From Acheta domesticus (taxonomy: Eukaryota > Arthropoda > Insecta > Orthoptera > Gryllidae): DNA of 64,000 nt. Where the stretch lies: positions 139,150,303 to 139,214,302 of the forward strand of contig JAHLJT010009436.1 of assembly GCA_031308135.1 (NCBI GenBank). The letters are read 5' to 3'. This document shows, piece by piece, positions 12,130-24,851 of this stretch (its first letter is position 1; the number at the start of each line of letters is the position of its first letter). A model generated the notes under the pieces. The model was given only the letters and a program-made list of their open reading frames with translations. It did no database searches and had not been told where the DNA came from. The position numbers and the translations under genes were made by a program.

Positions 12130-12609
12130 GCAGGAAGACTCTGAAAAATTTTGAACTTTTTCAATTTTTCGAACAATCAGGGTTTTCAATGAAAATGGGA
12201 CCTACACTATTCGCTTAAACGTCCTTCACACTATCCAACAACAAAATTTAATAAAAACGATGGGAGTCTCTTAAATTTGAAAATGTCCCACGGGCTTCAT
12301 GTAAAGTATTCTCCAAAATTAAAATATCCGTTTCAAATTCAAGGGACCGCGACATCTGCCGCATAGATTGAGGAAAATCAATTTTGGAGTAAATCGGATG
12401 AACGGTTTAGCCGCCAGCGTTGTTCACAGACTGACTTTTTGCATTTGATTTTTCGGTATCAAGGATCCACAAAACCAGGATTCTGGCTACACCACGTGTT
12501 ATGAAATTTTTCTCTCTAAATTTAGCTACTGGATTTATCCACTTTTTCATTACCACGACCCAGTAATACGAGTTTTTCTGTCGAAAATTCGCAGTTTTTC
12601 GCGCAGCAT

Positions 12610-12612
<3 letters not shown>
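12130..12612 (-). mobile_element. Rep-A copy, 5' half, minus strand
   Basis: Read in reverse complement it gives the 5' half of Rep-A: gctgcgcgaaaaactg, ccttgataccgaaaaatc, tcatccgatttactcc and gggcttcatgtaaagta type blocks. It is diverged and lacks the 3' half. The outer end, where the Rep-A head hairpin should be, has been replaced by a (TA)n tract. Confidence 0.75.

Positions 12613-12671
<59 letters not shown>
12612..12671. repeat. (TA)n microsatellite at the Rep-A head
   Basis: About 29 perfect TA units directly abut gcagcattaca, exactly where other Rep-A copies have the TA-rich head hairpin. Confidence 0.95.
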
Positions 12672-12673
<2 letters not shown>

Positions 12674-14688
12674 TACTCGTAAAATGACAAGCTACATAAG
12701 CAACTAGCAAATAGTTTCCAGCTCCTTTCCTCTGGTTAGAACGCACAATGGCAACCTACACGCGTCAGTGATAGCAATGTTGAGACTAGCCTCGAATGCA
12801 TGCCGGAGTTATTTATGAGGACGTTTTCTGTATGTACTATTCGTATTTGGCTTCGTTTGCAGATTCAGAACTTGAGAAAAGATTCACCCGTGACATGTTT
12901 CCAACCAGACGATCACCGTGGAAACACGAAACCGCCTTTCATAAAAATAGCAATGGTCGGAAGTGTTCTTGGTTCCCTTCGTAAGGTTTGCGAACAGAAA
13001 ACCAAAACATACAAAATTAAAAGTGTATTATGTAATTAAAATTTGTAATGAAAATGTATAACAAACTTGGCAAACACGTTTTTTTTCAACTCTACAGCAC
13101 AAACTAAAAACACACACACATTTCCTTTCAATGTTTAAGTTAGAATTATTGTACGATGCGACATGTGCTCAAGCCCGATTGCCAACTTTTTACCATCAAA
13201 GAAGCGCTAAACAGTTAACAACATCGAAATAAACCGTAATTTACCATTTACCATAGTAAATTAGTCTATGAATTTTGCTGAGTTCCAGAATTCCTCGTCC
13301 TTTCTTTTATCGTTCACATCTGAGTGATGAATAGACGGCAACGAGATTGTGGTGGCAACATTTGATGATAAATTTTCACCCTTGCAAGTCACCCTTGCAT
13401 CGCCAAACTAGTTTAAGACTGGCATTTGTGTCGACGTACATTACGACCCTCTTTGTATTCGCCTGAACGTCTGGTTAATGAAAACTCCAAAAACTTGTAC
13501 GGACTGTACTACGAACATTTTCGGCAAAAGAAGCCCTGATGAAAAAAAACATCTCGCATAATACTGAGCAACAAACCAAACCAAACTGTCTACACGATCA
13601 CTGACAAAAAATTTGAACAGTACTATGAAATGTACTATGAAATATGAAATAAAAAAACAAATTTAAAGCAAAACAGATTTGATTTTCTAACAACTGCTAC
13701 TTTTGTTGATGCTACTTTTTTAAGTAAGATACTAAAACAATTCTGTGTAATACAGAAGCAACACAGATTTTTAACTAGGTAGACAAAAAATCTCGGGGGG
13801 AAATAACTAACATTCGTTAACTACGTTTTCGCCAATTGTCCCTACTTTATCCTACAAATTCTTTTAAAACGCTTTATTTTCGTTTAGAATTAAAAAAAAT
13901 AATAATAAAAAACAAAACAAAATATACACGCAAACAATGTGACTGCTCAATATATTTAATCCTAAAACCTGTAACCAACTGTTACATTTCGACATCCCTT
14001 GATTCTATGAATATTCAAATTTTAAAAAGGTTGATGAATCTCAATAATACTTCTGCTTTTTTTTAGTTTACACTAGTACTCTTCACATGTGTATAAACGT
14101 TTGGCTGGACTTCTGTACTCTTTAACTATTTGATTAGAATATCTTTCTTATCATTCTGCGAAAGTTCATACCGAAATTTTGACTACGTCGTATGATATAT
14201 CAGGGTACAATTCAATGATCCTTCGACTGAAAATTTGTTTATTTAACATTCTCATTTACCAAACGAAATGACTAAAGCACAACAACGCGCATTTCACTTA
14301 CGGTGCGGTTTTAGCCTCTATGCTATTTACGTTCCTCAGCATTAAAATAACGCAGAATACGCAGCCACTGATATAACAGCAGAATGATTCGTAAGTCGAT
14401 CACTTCGGTGGAATTTCTGCGCTGTTCTTGCGTTCGAGTCACCACGTGCTGGTCCAAGAGAAACAAGGGAAATTCTCCCAGTTACTCACGTTTCGAAGAA
14501 ACATTCACACCTTCTCGAACGACTGAACCTCAATAGAACCACACTAATTCGACTCCTGTCAGTCCCGAGAATATGAAAAGGGATGTAAGACGGTAGGAAC
14601 AAAGAATCTTAAGATTAAAAAGAGATGGGAATCAAATGGATTCGCAACTCCCAAGTCTAACAGCTCAGAAATCTTGGCAGAAATCACA
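12672..14688. other. Unannotated stretch
   Basis: AT-rich DNA. Short frames at 12796-13039 and 13836-14066 show no domain. No repeat recognised. Confidence 0.5.
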
Positions 14689-14713
14689 CACACACACACA
14701 CACGCAAGCACAC
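14689..14713. repeat. (CA)n microsatellite
   Basis: A short CA run followed by degenerate CA units. Confidence 0.9.
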
Positions 14714-16080
14714 ACAAATATTTCATTAATCACAGTCTTCACGACAATTTATGTGTCTGCACAAAGACACGAAATATCAAATTTGACGAAACGCGCACTA
14801 ACCAGCTCAAGGTCTTCATCAATCAAGCAGCAGTCAGCTGATCGTCCGTAAAATTTTTTCTCGATGAAAAAAAAAGGTAATAAAAAAACAAGGAATACAA
14901 ATCAAAACATGCAATAATATTTCAGATTACATATTTCATCCCATGATAAATTCGAACATTTTGAATAAATATGTCGTAATCTGCACGAGTCTTATACGTA
15001 TTTCAAACCTAATACCGGAAATGTTATAACACAGCCGATGTTGCGTCACAGGAGACCGAGCATTCGGCAACCCGTCGCCGAACCTCTGGGTTCCTCACTT
15101 TATGTAACGAAGCACCAACGATCGTATGACTGTGTGGGCACCTACTTTTCAACACACAGATCTACGGCATGGCGAAACATTCACTGGTTTTGCAAACAGT
15201 ACCTAAACATGAGCTCGCAAAACTACGCTTGGCTGATGTCTCCACAGTAAGTGTTTACAGAACACTGAAATGTTTTCGTAACAAGCGTTGTCTAGGTATG
15301 CAACATTCATAATTTAATTTACATCTAAAATTCACTATTAGTACACTACTTGGGTATAATAAAGATACAACAATAAAATCTATTTTATTTAGTAAACTAT
15401 TACGAAAAATGTTAATGGATTCATTTGTAAATGGCGCCGACAAAGAAACTTTTCACACACTGTTGTCAAGTTCACAATAATGTTCGGACGCTGTTAGTAA
15501 GCATCCTTCATAGGACACAGGTAGAATGGAAAAATTTTAAAGGGGATCCTTCGCTCCTATACCAGTCATTTTAAATTCACTTGGAATGCAGCGTTTGGTG
15601 CGGACAAAAGAGACGTACACATTGCTACAGCACGTAGTAAGCGCTACTATAAGAACAGCGCTGGGGTCTTATCCACTGCTGGCTTTATCTCTTACGTTTT
15701 CTCTGTAATCTGATGTGATAAATACGTTCACAAGGACTACTCTCAGAAATGTACCGACCAGTTACCTACTATGTGGCCTCTTTCTAGAACTGCTTCAACG
15801 ACCATGCCAATTTCTCCAAAGTAAACATGCTAGCCATTACCTACAAATGCGGAAATAAGTAACTTACTGAACAAATACTGCTCTAACACATTCTTCTCTT
15901 TTCACAAAGAAAGCATACGAATAAGAAGAAAAGATTTTTTTCCAACACAATCGAAAGACAAAAACCTACACTAGTGTCAAGTTTCTTCAACACTTCGAAG
16001 AGTTTTACACATGTCACGCACTTTCAAAAACAAATAGTTCACTTTCAAACGCACATCGCTCTCACAGAACTCACTTTTAC
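14714..16080. other. No gene recognised; would be intron 1 of the minus-strand candidate
   Basis: If the donor at 16080 is real, this DNA is the start of its first intron. Its minus-strand beginning is gtaaaagtgagttctgtgag. No following acceptor or coding exon is identified. Confidence 0.3.
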
Positions 16081-16349
16081 CTTAAAAGCTTGCTGGTAGT
16101 CGCTGCGGAGTGAAGTCGTAATCCAAAAACCTGTTGCACAAAGAAGCAGTACGAGCGCCCGAACACCTGGAGCTACATCTGCAACTGCTTCCCTCGCGTC
16201 GACGAATAAACGTGGAACGAGGGAGGGAGCTCAGCTGCGCCGCGGCGCGGCGCTCCAAGGACTTGGAAGTGAAAGATAACACACTTCGCGAACCGCTGGC
16301 GCACTCTGTGGGCGCAACGGCGTCCTGGGCGGGCCGACGGGATAGCACT
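16081..16349 (-). other. Candidate non-coding first exon, minus strand
   Basis: A GC- and CpG-rich 269-base block in AT-rich surroundings. Its upstream edge is a TCAGT initiator at a correct distance from a TATA-like box. Its downstream edge is a good donor, AAG|GTAAAAG, at 16081/16080. Within the exon the only ATG I find on this strand, near 16165, is followed at once by TAG. The block therefore looks like a 5' UTR exon of a gene that continues toward lower coordinates, outside what can be recognised here. Alternatively it is a chance CpG island. The gene's identity is unknown. Confidence 0.4.
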
Positions 16350-16384
16350 GAGCCACTTCCTCCATACACGCGCAGTATTTAAAT
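16347..16384 (-). promoter_or_regulatory. TATA box plus arthropod initiator, minus strand
   Basis: On the minus strand TTTAAATA (16376-16383) is followed about 31 bases on by TCAGT (16351-16347), with the A at 16349 as the likely +1. TCAGT is the standard arthropod initiator. Further upstream a TGATGTCA CRE-like octamer lies at about 16434-16441. The combination with the GC-rich exon and donor makes this the best promoter signal in the window. Confidence 0.45.
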
Positions 16385-19300
16385 TGTGAACACGAGCTTA
16401 TCAGTACGTCCGCCACTCACTAGAATCAGTAACATGACATCATACGTAATGGCACCTCCTCTCTTCTCAACATTGAACATCAATGTATTAAATATAAAAC
16501 TGTTGGAAATTGCAACATCAGGGAAGTCCAACTTACAAGATATCAAGGGGCGCAACTAAAACTTCATAAGATTGCGGGTCATATTTTCATTACTCAGGCG
16601 ATCCACACCTGACTTTCTCGCATTGTTGATATCGGCAGTTTGCCCGGCCGCTCTGAAACGGGGAGGGGGAGGGGGAGATGGAACCATGCGTGATAACGGG
16701 CCGTACCAAGCATAACGCAGATAAACATTGGGGTGATTTTGAATTTCTGATTTTACTAAACTAATTTCCTTAATCTAAACTTAATCTATTTTTACATTTA
16801 GAAGGTGTTGACCCCCATAGGACGTGTGCGCTAGACGCCCAGTTCTCTCTCGACATGAATGTAAGGGACTTCCACTTTTGACTAATGACCTTCCGCGGGA
16901 GACAATAAACGATACCGTGGGCCACAAGCGGCCAGCCGCCAGTTGGACAAACCTGTTCTAAATGTATTGAATGTTGCATCATTCACATTGCGCCCATACT
17001 TATTAATAAGACCGCAGGATTTTTGTTGACAAGGGAGATGGATTCAGATGAACTTACTATTTGAATTTCATGAAGTGTTCATTTTATTCATTTTTTCTGA
17101 AGTTATTGGTTACATTATGATCGCGTTAGAGCTGTATTTTCTTTTCGCATGCGTCAGGAGCAGCCGGACTTAATCATTAGCTCCTGGTACGAAGTGTTTC
17201 ACTCCCCCACCCCTTACTCGTTTCATATATTTGGGCGTACCGTCATAGTCTTCAAAAGATTTGTTTATTCTATTGACCCTCCCTGCCGTTCATTTTATTT
17301 AAATCTAGAACTCCGGAAATCATAATTGGTTGCACAGGTTTTGCCATGCAAACTGCAATGGTAAAATCTGTGCAACATGCAACGTGATCTTTCCCGAAAT
17401 TTTGCAGCCAATATTCATATGAACAGTTGACTTAACATGCTCGTATTAAATAACAGTACAACAGTTCTTTACATACCAAGGATATTAAATAAGTTTCTGA
17501 TCCAAAACGTAATACGTGAATGGCAAATATTTAAAAGGTGGGCTTCTCATTGGAGCCTTGCTGTGGCAAGACAACAGCTGTGACGTAACTAACGACACAA
17601 TGAGTATGATAATTCATTCGGTACGAGCGATACTGCTAAGATTAGATGGAATAAATTCAATTTTCGATCAAAATCGAAAAGTTAATTATTTTTGGATTTT
17701 TCCTGAGTTCCGGGGTATCTAATGAAACTCAGCTCTCACTGGGCCGAAAGCTGCATAGTTTTCTTTCAATTTTTAAGCGCGTAGGACATTAGAAACACAG
17801 ATGAAACGCTGATTTTAATATAATCCACATCTCAATAGGCGTAAGACAAATAAACAAAACAGATCACGAGTAGCGGCTGTAGTGCCGAAGAGAGTTGCGA
17901 TCTCGCGAAGGCCATCTCACTGATCTACTGAATTACTGTTCAAACGGATCTATTTCCTGTTCCCATTGAGTGCTCAATATCCTCATTCACTGACTTAGAG
18001 CTTTACACACCCACTAGATCTGTTTACGAGCGCAGAGGCCAGTAAATAGCTTTTCCAGTGTCCCTCAGCTGCTTTTCGAGTGGCCTCTACGTGGTCACCG
18101 ATATTTTAAGCTTTCGATATTCTTGTATATTTTAATTTTGATTGGAACATGAGGTACGAACAGAATGAGCAAATAATTCTCTCTTTCCTAAATTAAGAGG
18201 TTAACGGAAATAACTAAAACATATCTGAGAATGAAATGAGAAGAAATTTCATGTTGTTACAGTTATATTAATATTAATAAAAATCAAAAACAGCAATAAT
18301 AATAATAATATTAATAATAATAACCGTAATAGTAATAACTTTGTGGAAACTTACTAGTGTGAAAATTGTTGCAATGGCTTCGACAACCGCGGATAAGAAC
18401 CAAAATCAAAGACAAAATATTTATATCAGTTCAATATTAAATAATGTTACACATGTTTACAGAGCAGTCGATTAGCAGAGTATTAAATATTTGCCACACC
18501 ATCCGCGAAATTAAGAAAGATTTATAATTTCACTGCTAACAATTCGTGAGAGAAAATGTCCGCCCTTATCGCACACTGGATTCATTATCAGTGAGAACCA
18601 GGGAAGATTTGCCTGTTAATTAGTTGAAGGACGTAACAATAATAATAATGATAATAATAGTAACAATAACAACAAAAGCAGACGAAATTGTATCTCAGAG
18701 AATGCCAGGAAAGCTCAGAAGATATTACTAAGATTTCAGAAAAGTGTGCTATGCTGGGCGTGCTCCAAATCATATTATCCTCCATTTAACGACTTTTGTA
18801 CGAAAATTCAATAGATTCTGGAAAGTCAGTTGAAGGCACACAAGAATAAAAAAGCTATCGACAAGGTATTATTACTAACGTTTTCATTTGGTGTAATCAA
18901 ATGTGATATACCAATTATTTAGGCAAGAAATAATTACGGAAAAGATGGCATATTAGGTTTTTACAGGCAAAGAGTAGACGATCGCATGTGGTTGCTAGGG
19001 AGCCGATAAACATGAACGAGGTTCATCTTACAATCACAGGGGCGTTGAAACCAATGGAGGTGTACATGCCGGGACCGTTCGTCGATTATAATTAAAAATG
19101 ACCGGATATGAGAGGGGCTTTGGAAAAAGAATTGAAGTCTGTTACTTGGGAAGTAGAAAGTTTTGACTCGCCCCATTCTGTTACGAGACAGCAAACCGAA
19201 CAGGTCAGTGCTAGAGATTATTGCGTGTGAGGTCGGAAATTTCTAAGGAGTTTGGACTTTAACTTTTGTTCGTGAAAGAATAATGGGACTGTGGATTATT

Positions 19301-20370
19301 ATAGCTGGTACGATCGATGTTTTAATTTAATATGGGTTAATAAGAAGTGTTAAATTTTCATGAGTCAAGGACGGAACAATAATAGAGCTGTGATAATAGG
19401 ATTCTTGTCACAAACTGTAAAATTAAGCAGGAAATAAATCGTAGATAGGTTAGCGGAGTTCGAATCATTAAGTTCGCGGCTAGGTGCACACCTGATGCAC
19501 GAGATAGCAGTGTTCGCGACAGGTTAGGAGAGTATAAGCGATAGGTAACGAAGATCGCGGTAGAAGAGAGAAGAGTGGACATCTCGACGCTCGGGAATTC
19601 GTCGTCCGCAGATCTTCGTGGTGCCGTCTGAGAAAAGAGCTCTGGTATTGTGAAAACTGATCAGACATTTTCTAAAGGGTCATGACCGAACTGAACATTT
19701 ATGCAAACAACAAATGGCAATAGTTTCAGTAGTAATGAGGATTGCAATCACTGTTGATTAAAAAAAAAGTTTAATTGAATAAACCAGTTTGTTAATGTTT
19801 GAACGAACACAAGATCTAATGATTGTTATGCGATTCTGCATAATTAGTAGCTAGCAATCAATAGCCAAATAGAAAAAAAAAACTTTCAGATGTTTCTCGT
19901 CCCCCATATGGCGGGCGGATCGGGTTGCCCATGCAGTAAATGGTAAACAAATGGTAGATATTGGCAATCAAATTTTAAGACTAGACATTCAGTAAAAGAG
20001 ATTTGTTGCAGTTCAGGTGAACCAGAACTGTCATAACAATTAACGACGTACCTGAAAACTTTGAGATTTCGTTACTGGATTCATCACCCAGATATTGCTC
20101 TCGAAATGGTCATGCTCTCGCGAGAAAGCGGCGGACGTGGATTGATAGACGTCATCCAGCAACATGAAACCTAGATGAAAAGTCTTGTAAAGTATTTCTG
20201 ATCAAGTACAATTGCCTTCCTGGCAGTCATAGTCTTAGCTGTCTGCAATTACACACCATTAAATTATCAACGGCAAACGCTTTGTAGTTTGATACTTTGA
20301 ATAATGGACAACTAGCTAAGGAAACCAAAATATCTTCATGGTGCCCAACCTTCATGAACTGAGCCAAGCG
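16385..20370. other. Unannotated stretch upstream of the candidate promoter
   Basis: Mostly AT-rich. It holds degenerate AAT runs at about 18290-18325 and 18638-18670. Short frames have no recognisable domain. No SINE or TIR element recognised. Confidence 0.5.
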
Positions 20371-20375
20371 CATAA

Positions 20376-20595
20376 CACTGGCGGATCGAGGGGGCGGGGC
20401 ATGGGGGCCATGGCCCTCCCCCAAAGTTTTCATTTATCTTCCTTTATTTGGCAAAATTGATTAAAATTTTTATGTTCGAATTATAAAATTATTTAAACAA
20501 TAATAGTGTATAGTATAATGTCTACAGTTCATACATAATACACAATATAATAACAAAAATTATTTAACAAAAATGTACGATGCCCCCCTCCCTAA
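20376..20595 (+). mobile_element. hAT-like MITE fragment (Rep-D), one end
   Basis: Starts cactggcggatcga then a GC-rich gcatgggggccatggccc block, followed by AT-rich filler with tttatttggcaaaattga. The same sequence occurs at 59922-60180. The far end is lost where a Rep-A fragment begins. Confidence 0.5.
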
Positions 20596-20599
20596 TTGG

Positions 20600-20945
20600 A
20601 GCTTCTTGTAAATTTCCTCCAAAAATCAAAATCAAATCAACCCGTTTCAAATTCAAGAGGCAAAATGGTTGTGAAAATCTTACGAACAGTTTAGGTACCT
20701 GCTATTATTGTTGTTCATGGATAAACTGGCTGACGACGTTTTGCTGTAAACCAATTTTTCGGTATCAAACTCCTTCAAAATGTGTTTTGTGCCTGCCTAA
20801 AGTATAGAGAAAGTAATTTTCTGCCTAGAGGAGCAAGAATTTAACCTTTTCCGTGTCAGGGCCCACAAAATGAGTTTTTCTGCCGAAAAATTGCCGTTTT
20901 CGCTGGTGCATTTCTTCCTCTTTACTACATAATAGTATGCGTGGT
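20600..20945 (-). mobile_element. Rep-A fragment, 5' part, minus strand
   Basis: The reverse complement shows aacggcaatttttcggcag, gggccctgacacgg and ttgataccgaaaaattgg in Rep-A order. Diverged. Confidence 0.65.
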
Positions 20946-21128
20946 ATGGATATTTCCATATTCTTGAATTTAAGATGTTTCTCTAGTTACGTCCTTAGTT
21001 ACGACGTTGTAATCTCATGACACAACTACAAGAAGTCACATTTTTTCTCCAAATCCCGAACTATAATATCCAGTTTGTTTGCTTGTATGGGCATTAATAA
21101 TTGGTCCAATCAGACTCAGCAAATTATT

Positions 21129-22906
21129 ACTTTCCCGTATACGTACGTATACACGGAGTGATATACGTAGTATAGGGAAAGTTATGTAATGCTGCGCGAA
21201 AAAATGGCCAATTTTCGGCGGAAAAAAATTAATTGCCGGGCCGTGAAAACGAATAAGTGGATAAAACCAGTTGCTAAATTAAGAAAAAAAAATCCCCTAA
21301 CACGTGGTGTAGCCAGAAACCCTGATTTCTAGGTTCTTGATACCGAAAACCCAATTGAAAGGAAAACGTCCGTCTGTCCGTCCGTCCGTCTGTCTGTCCG
21401 TCTGTGAACACTGCTAGCGCCTAAACCATAAGTACGATTTCTTCCAAAATGGATATTCTCCGGTCGATCTGGTTCTAGTCAAAGCTTTGAGATTTTGAAA
21501 AAGATTCTTCAAAATTTGGGGGTACTTTATATTAAGCCCTCGGGGATTTTCAACATTTTCTCAAAAACGGCTCCAAATTTTTTCTTTAAATTTCTTGTAT
21601 GAATAGAGGAAAATACACTTTTTAACATGGCATAGGTCAGATTTTCACGTACAGCTCTGAATTTTCGAAAATTGTGAAAGTTTGAATTTTTTTCGGCGTC
21701 TTTCTCCAACTACAAAATTGAAGATAGAGATTTTTTCTTCAAATAAAATTTGTTCTGCATATTGAGTTCTTTAATAAAGGTCATGTAAATGTTTTTCAAA
21801 ATTTTGTTAGTTTTCGTGCAATATGTGCAATTTTAAAAAATTACAAAAACAAGATTTTCTCAAAAACAGCTCCAAATTTTTTCTTTAAACTTTTGGTAGG
21901 GATAGTGGTAAATGTACTCTATCAATGACATAAAAGCCATTTTGGTCTATAGGTCGGTTTTTTAAAAAATTAAAAAAATGTAAATATTTTTACTTGTCTC
22001 TCATGTCGTTAATATTTACATTACCGGCGATTTTTTCACATTATTATATTTACGAGTACATGTGATTTAAATAATGTCAAGTAAAGTTTCTCGAAAACAC
22101 AACTGTTTTCTGTGAAAAGTAGCTCAAAATTTCGCATTTTCAGAAACGCTCAAACGCCATTTTCTCATATATGGCTGCAATTTTTTCTTGAAACTTTTGT
22201 AACGGATAGTACTAATTACACTCTTAAGTATAGTGTAAAGTTTATTTTGAGTAATTACTTGTTTTTTCAAAAATTACATAATTGTAATTTTTTTGAAAGA
22301 TCTCTCACATCTTTAATATGCACATTACCAGCAATTTGTAAACATTATTATATTTGTGAGTGTATGTGCTTCAAATAACTTCAAATAAAGTATTTTGAAA
22401 ACTCAAAAATTTTCTGTGAAAATGAGTTTCAAATTTCGCACTTTTAGTAGCGCTAAAACGCCATTTTCTCTTAAACGGCACATACTTTTTAAAAGAAAAT
22501 TGCCATTTATGACTAGGTTTTTGTGTTCTTTAATATTCTACAATTAATGTTTCCGTTCTACCAATAGGAAACCGAAAAATTTAAACAAAGACAAAAAATG
22601 TACTTTTGGCGGTGATAGATCACAGCTGGCAAGAAAGAGTTTATGGCAATTCCGAATAGCTAAGACCCAAGGAAATTGAAAACTAATAAAATTGCCATTT
22701 ATGACTAGGTTTTTGTGTTCTTTAATATTCTACAATTAATGTTTCCGTTCTACCAAACGGAAACCGAAAATTTTTAAAAAAAGTACTTTTGGCGGTGATA
22801 GATCACAGCCGGTAAGAAAGAGTTTGTGGCAATTCCGAATAGCTAAGACCCAAGGAAATAGAAAACTAATACGGGAAAGTCTGTGACATTCTGTAGCACC
22901 ACTAGT
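21129..22906 (+). mobile_element. Rep-A copy 2, full length, with 3' tandem duplication
   Basis: It begins actttcccgtatacgtacg with the head hairpin closing at tagggaaagt (21173-21182). A GTCC/GTCTG tract lies at 21369-21411, and it ends tgtagcaccactagt. It is the most complete uninterrupted copy at about 1.78 kb. The excess over copy 1 comes from a 192-base tandem duplication at 22499-22871. Short frames inside have no domain. Confidence 0.85.
22499..22871 (+). repeat. 192-bp tandem duplication inside Rep-A
   Basis: Unit 1 (22499-22690) and unit 2 (22691-22871) both run from attgccatttatgactagg to gaaaactaata. They are nearly identical, apart from a short deletion and a few substitutions in unit 2. 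Confidence 0.9.
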
Positions 22907-23258
22907 TTGTACTGTGTGATGTAGATTCAGATAATTCACTTTTGCTTATGACACTACATGTGTCAATATGTTTTGTTGTATGTGTTGATTTTTAAAGTAT
23001 ATTACCAAATTCATGAACAGCTGTGACATAAATCGACTATTTCTCATCTACCTCCTGCCACTTTTCAACTTCAATAAATCAATCAAACACGGCTTACATT
23101 AAAATTCCGGGGAGGCACTGCCATTTAAATCACTACATTTGGTACACCCCTCCCCAATTTTTGGTGCTAGGGACGCCCATGTTTCACAAATTTTATGAAT
23201 ACCAAACTAGCAGACTGGTAAGTAGAACCAGCAGAACAAGCAGACGTCCGGCTCTCTC

Positions 23259-23456
23259 TATTTTTTATCAATCTTTCTTTCACTCACTTTCTTTTTTCTT
23301 TCCTTTTCTTTCCTTCCTTCCTTCTTTCCTTTCCTTTTCTTTCCTTCCTTCATTCCTTCCTTCTTTCCTTTCCTTTTCTTTCCTTCTTTCCTTTCCTTCC
23401 TTCTTTCCTATTCTTTTCTTTCTTTCGTTCCTTCTTTCTTTCCCTCTCTCTTTCTC
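23259..23456. repeat. Polypyrimidine (TTCC/TTTC)n tract
   Basis: About 200 bases of almost pure C+T on the plus strand (ttccttcctt, ctttcctttcc). The open frame through it, rich in Ser and Phe, is a by-product of the repeat. Confidence 0.95.
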
Positions 23457-23764
23457 TCGCCCCGCGTTTCACGACAACGCCCAGCAGCAATGAAACCCTG
23501 TGTATTGGAAATTGCATTTAAATAAAGCACCATCTTGTCTGCCGCGTCTTCTAGTGGAGTTACAACAAAATGAACAACAGAGAAACCTTCATGAAAAAAA
23601 CAAACACGTAGATGTGCGAACTTTGATGGAGATTGGTCAAACGGTATCGGAATTCATCGATCTCGAACATACCAACATCAATTTTTGTAAATTTTATTGT
23701 AATTTTCACGTGTTCATAATAAATGACAATAATCGGATTACGCCTTTAATAAGCCTTCACGCAG

Positions 23765-23987
23765 CCGGCCCCGTGGCCGAGATCGCTAAGACAGTAATGC
23801 CGTAGTGGTCTTGTACCGTGGGGTCGCGGGTTCGAGTCCCGCCTCGGGCATGATTGTATGTGTTCGTCCTTACACCCCCTATCACTGTCATATCGTGTCA
23901 TCATCATGTCATAACTTTACTCCAATAATGGTCGCTAATAACCCAGTAGTTGATGCGACCTTAAATTAAAAAATATTTTTAAAAAAA
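23765..23987 (+). repeat. SINE-2 copy, plus strand
   Basis: A tRNA-like head has box A tggccgagatcg (23773-23784) and a perfect box B ggttcgagtcc (23829-23839). A unique body follows (catgattgtatgtgttcg), then an A-rich end with cttaaattaaaaaa. This is the best preserved of three copies. The head does not fold into a full tRNA cloverleaf. Confidence 0.75.
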
Positions 23988-24851
23988 CTTCGCGCGAGTG
24001 CAAGAAATAAGTTGACAAAGTTTTAACGTAATCGGATGAACGGTAGGCAGCGCATAAAATACGAACTAATATTGAGATTAATACATTAGATTAGTTAACT
24101 TGTTAAATTCTCAGGTAATTCAAAAGACTGGGAAGTGCAAGACATCACGAGTTTTTGGGAACAGCCCGTACACTACTGTATTACATAATACAATATTATT
24201 GCACTTAACGCGGTATTTTGTATTATTGCTGTTTGTGAAACGTGAATGCAATTACAATAAACAAGATGCGTAATGTGGAAGTATTTGTTAAGAAGACTGG
24301 AAAACATAATCTTTACTTCTCGTCAATAATGTGCGAAATGAAGATATTATAAAGGATAGACGAATATTAGACTCCTCTGCTTTCTGACGGGAAAAACCCT
24401 TAACTTCCTTCAGATACACTTCTCAAGGAAATACGAGATAAATTGATACTTGAAATCTGAAACGAATAAACATGTGACTCAGCCGGGGTCATGACATTTC
24501 ATACCAGTTTTCAAAACGCTTGAGGTGACAAGTTTTGATATTAACGAAGATATTTTTGTTCTACCGCAACGACTCATGATGACATAATAGTCGAATTCTG
24601 GAATTTCACGTAGCATGTCAATGATGTGTATGAAATTAAGCTTGTGAAAGCCACTTATCAAAAAAATAAAACATGTGGTAAAGATATCAATCTCAGAAGA
24701 GATTAACTACGATGTATTTATTAATAAAGAGCTCTTTCGACTGAAGAAACTACATATTTTCATATTGGATTCTGATAAAACCACACTAACCACGTACCGA
24801 TGAAGTGAAAAATCATAAGGAATAAGTAAAACAACGTTTTGAGTCATTTTT
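23988..24851. other. Unannotated stretch
   Basis: No gene or repeat recognised. Confidence 0.5.

Noticed and set aside
21129..22906. Rep-A head and tail as simple terminal inverted repeats of a DNA transposon
   Set aside because: Only the short actttcccgtat motif is shared in inverted form, and the 3' copy is about 30 bases from the end; a full TIR is not present.
23161..23493. 110-codon Ser/Phe-rich frame
   Set aside because: Product of the polypyrimidine simple repeat.
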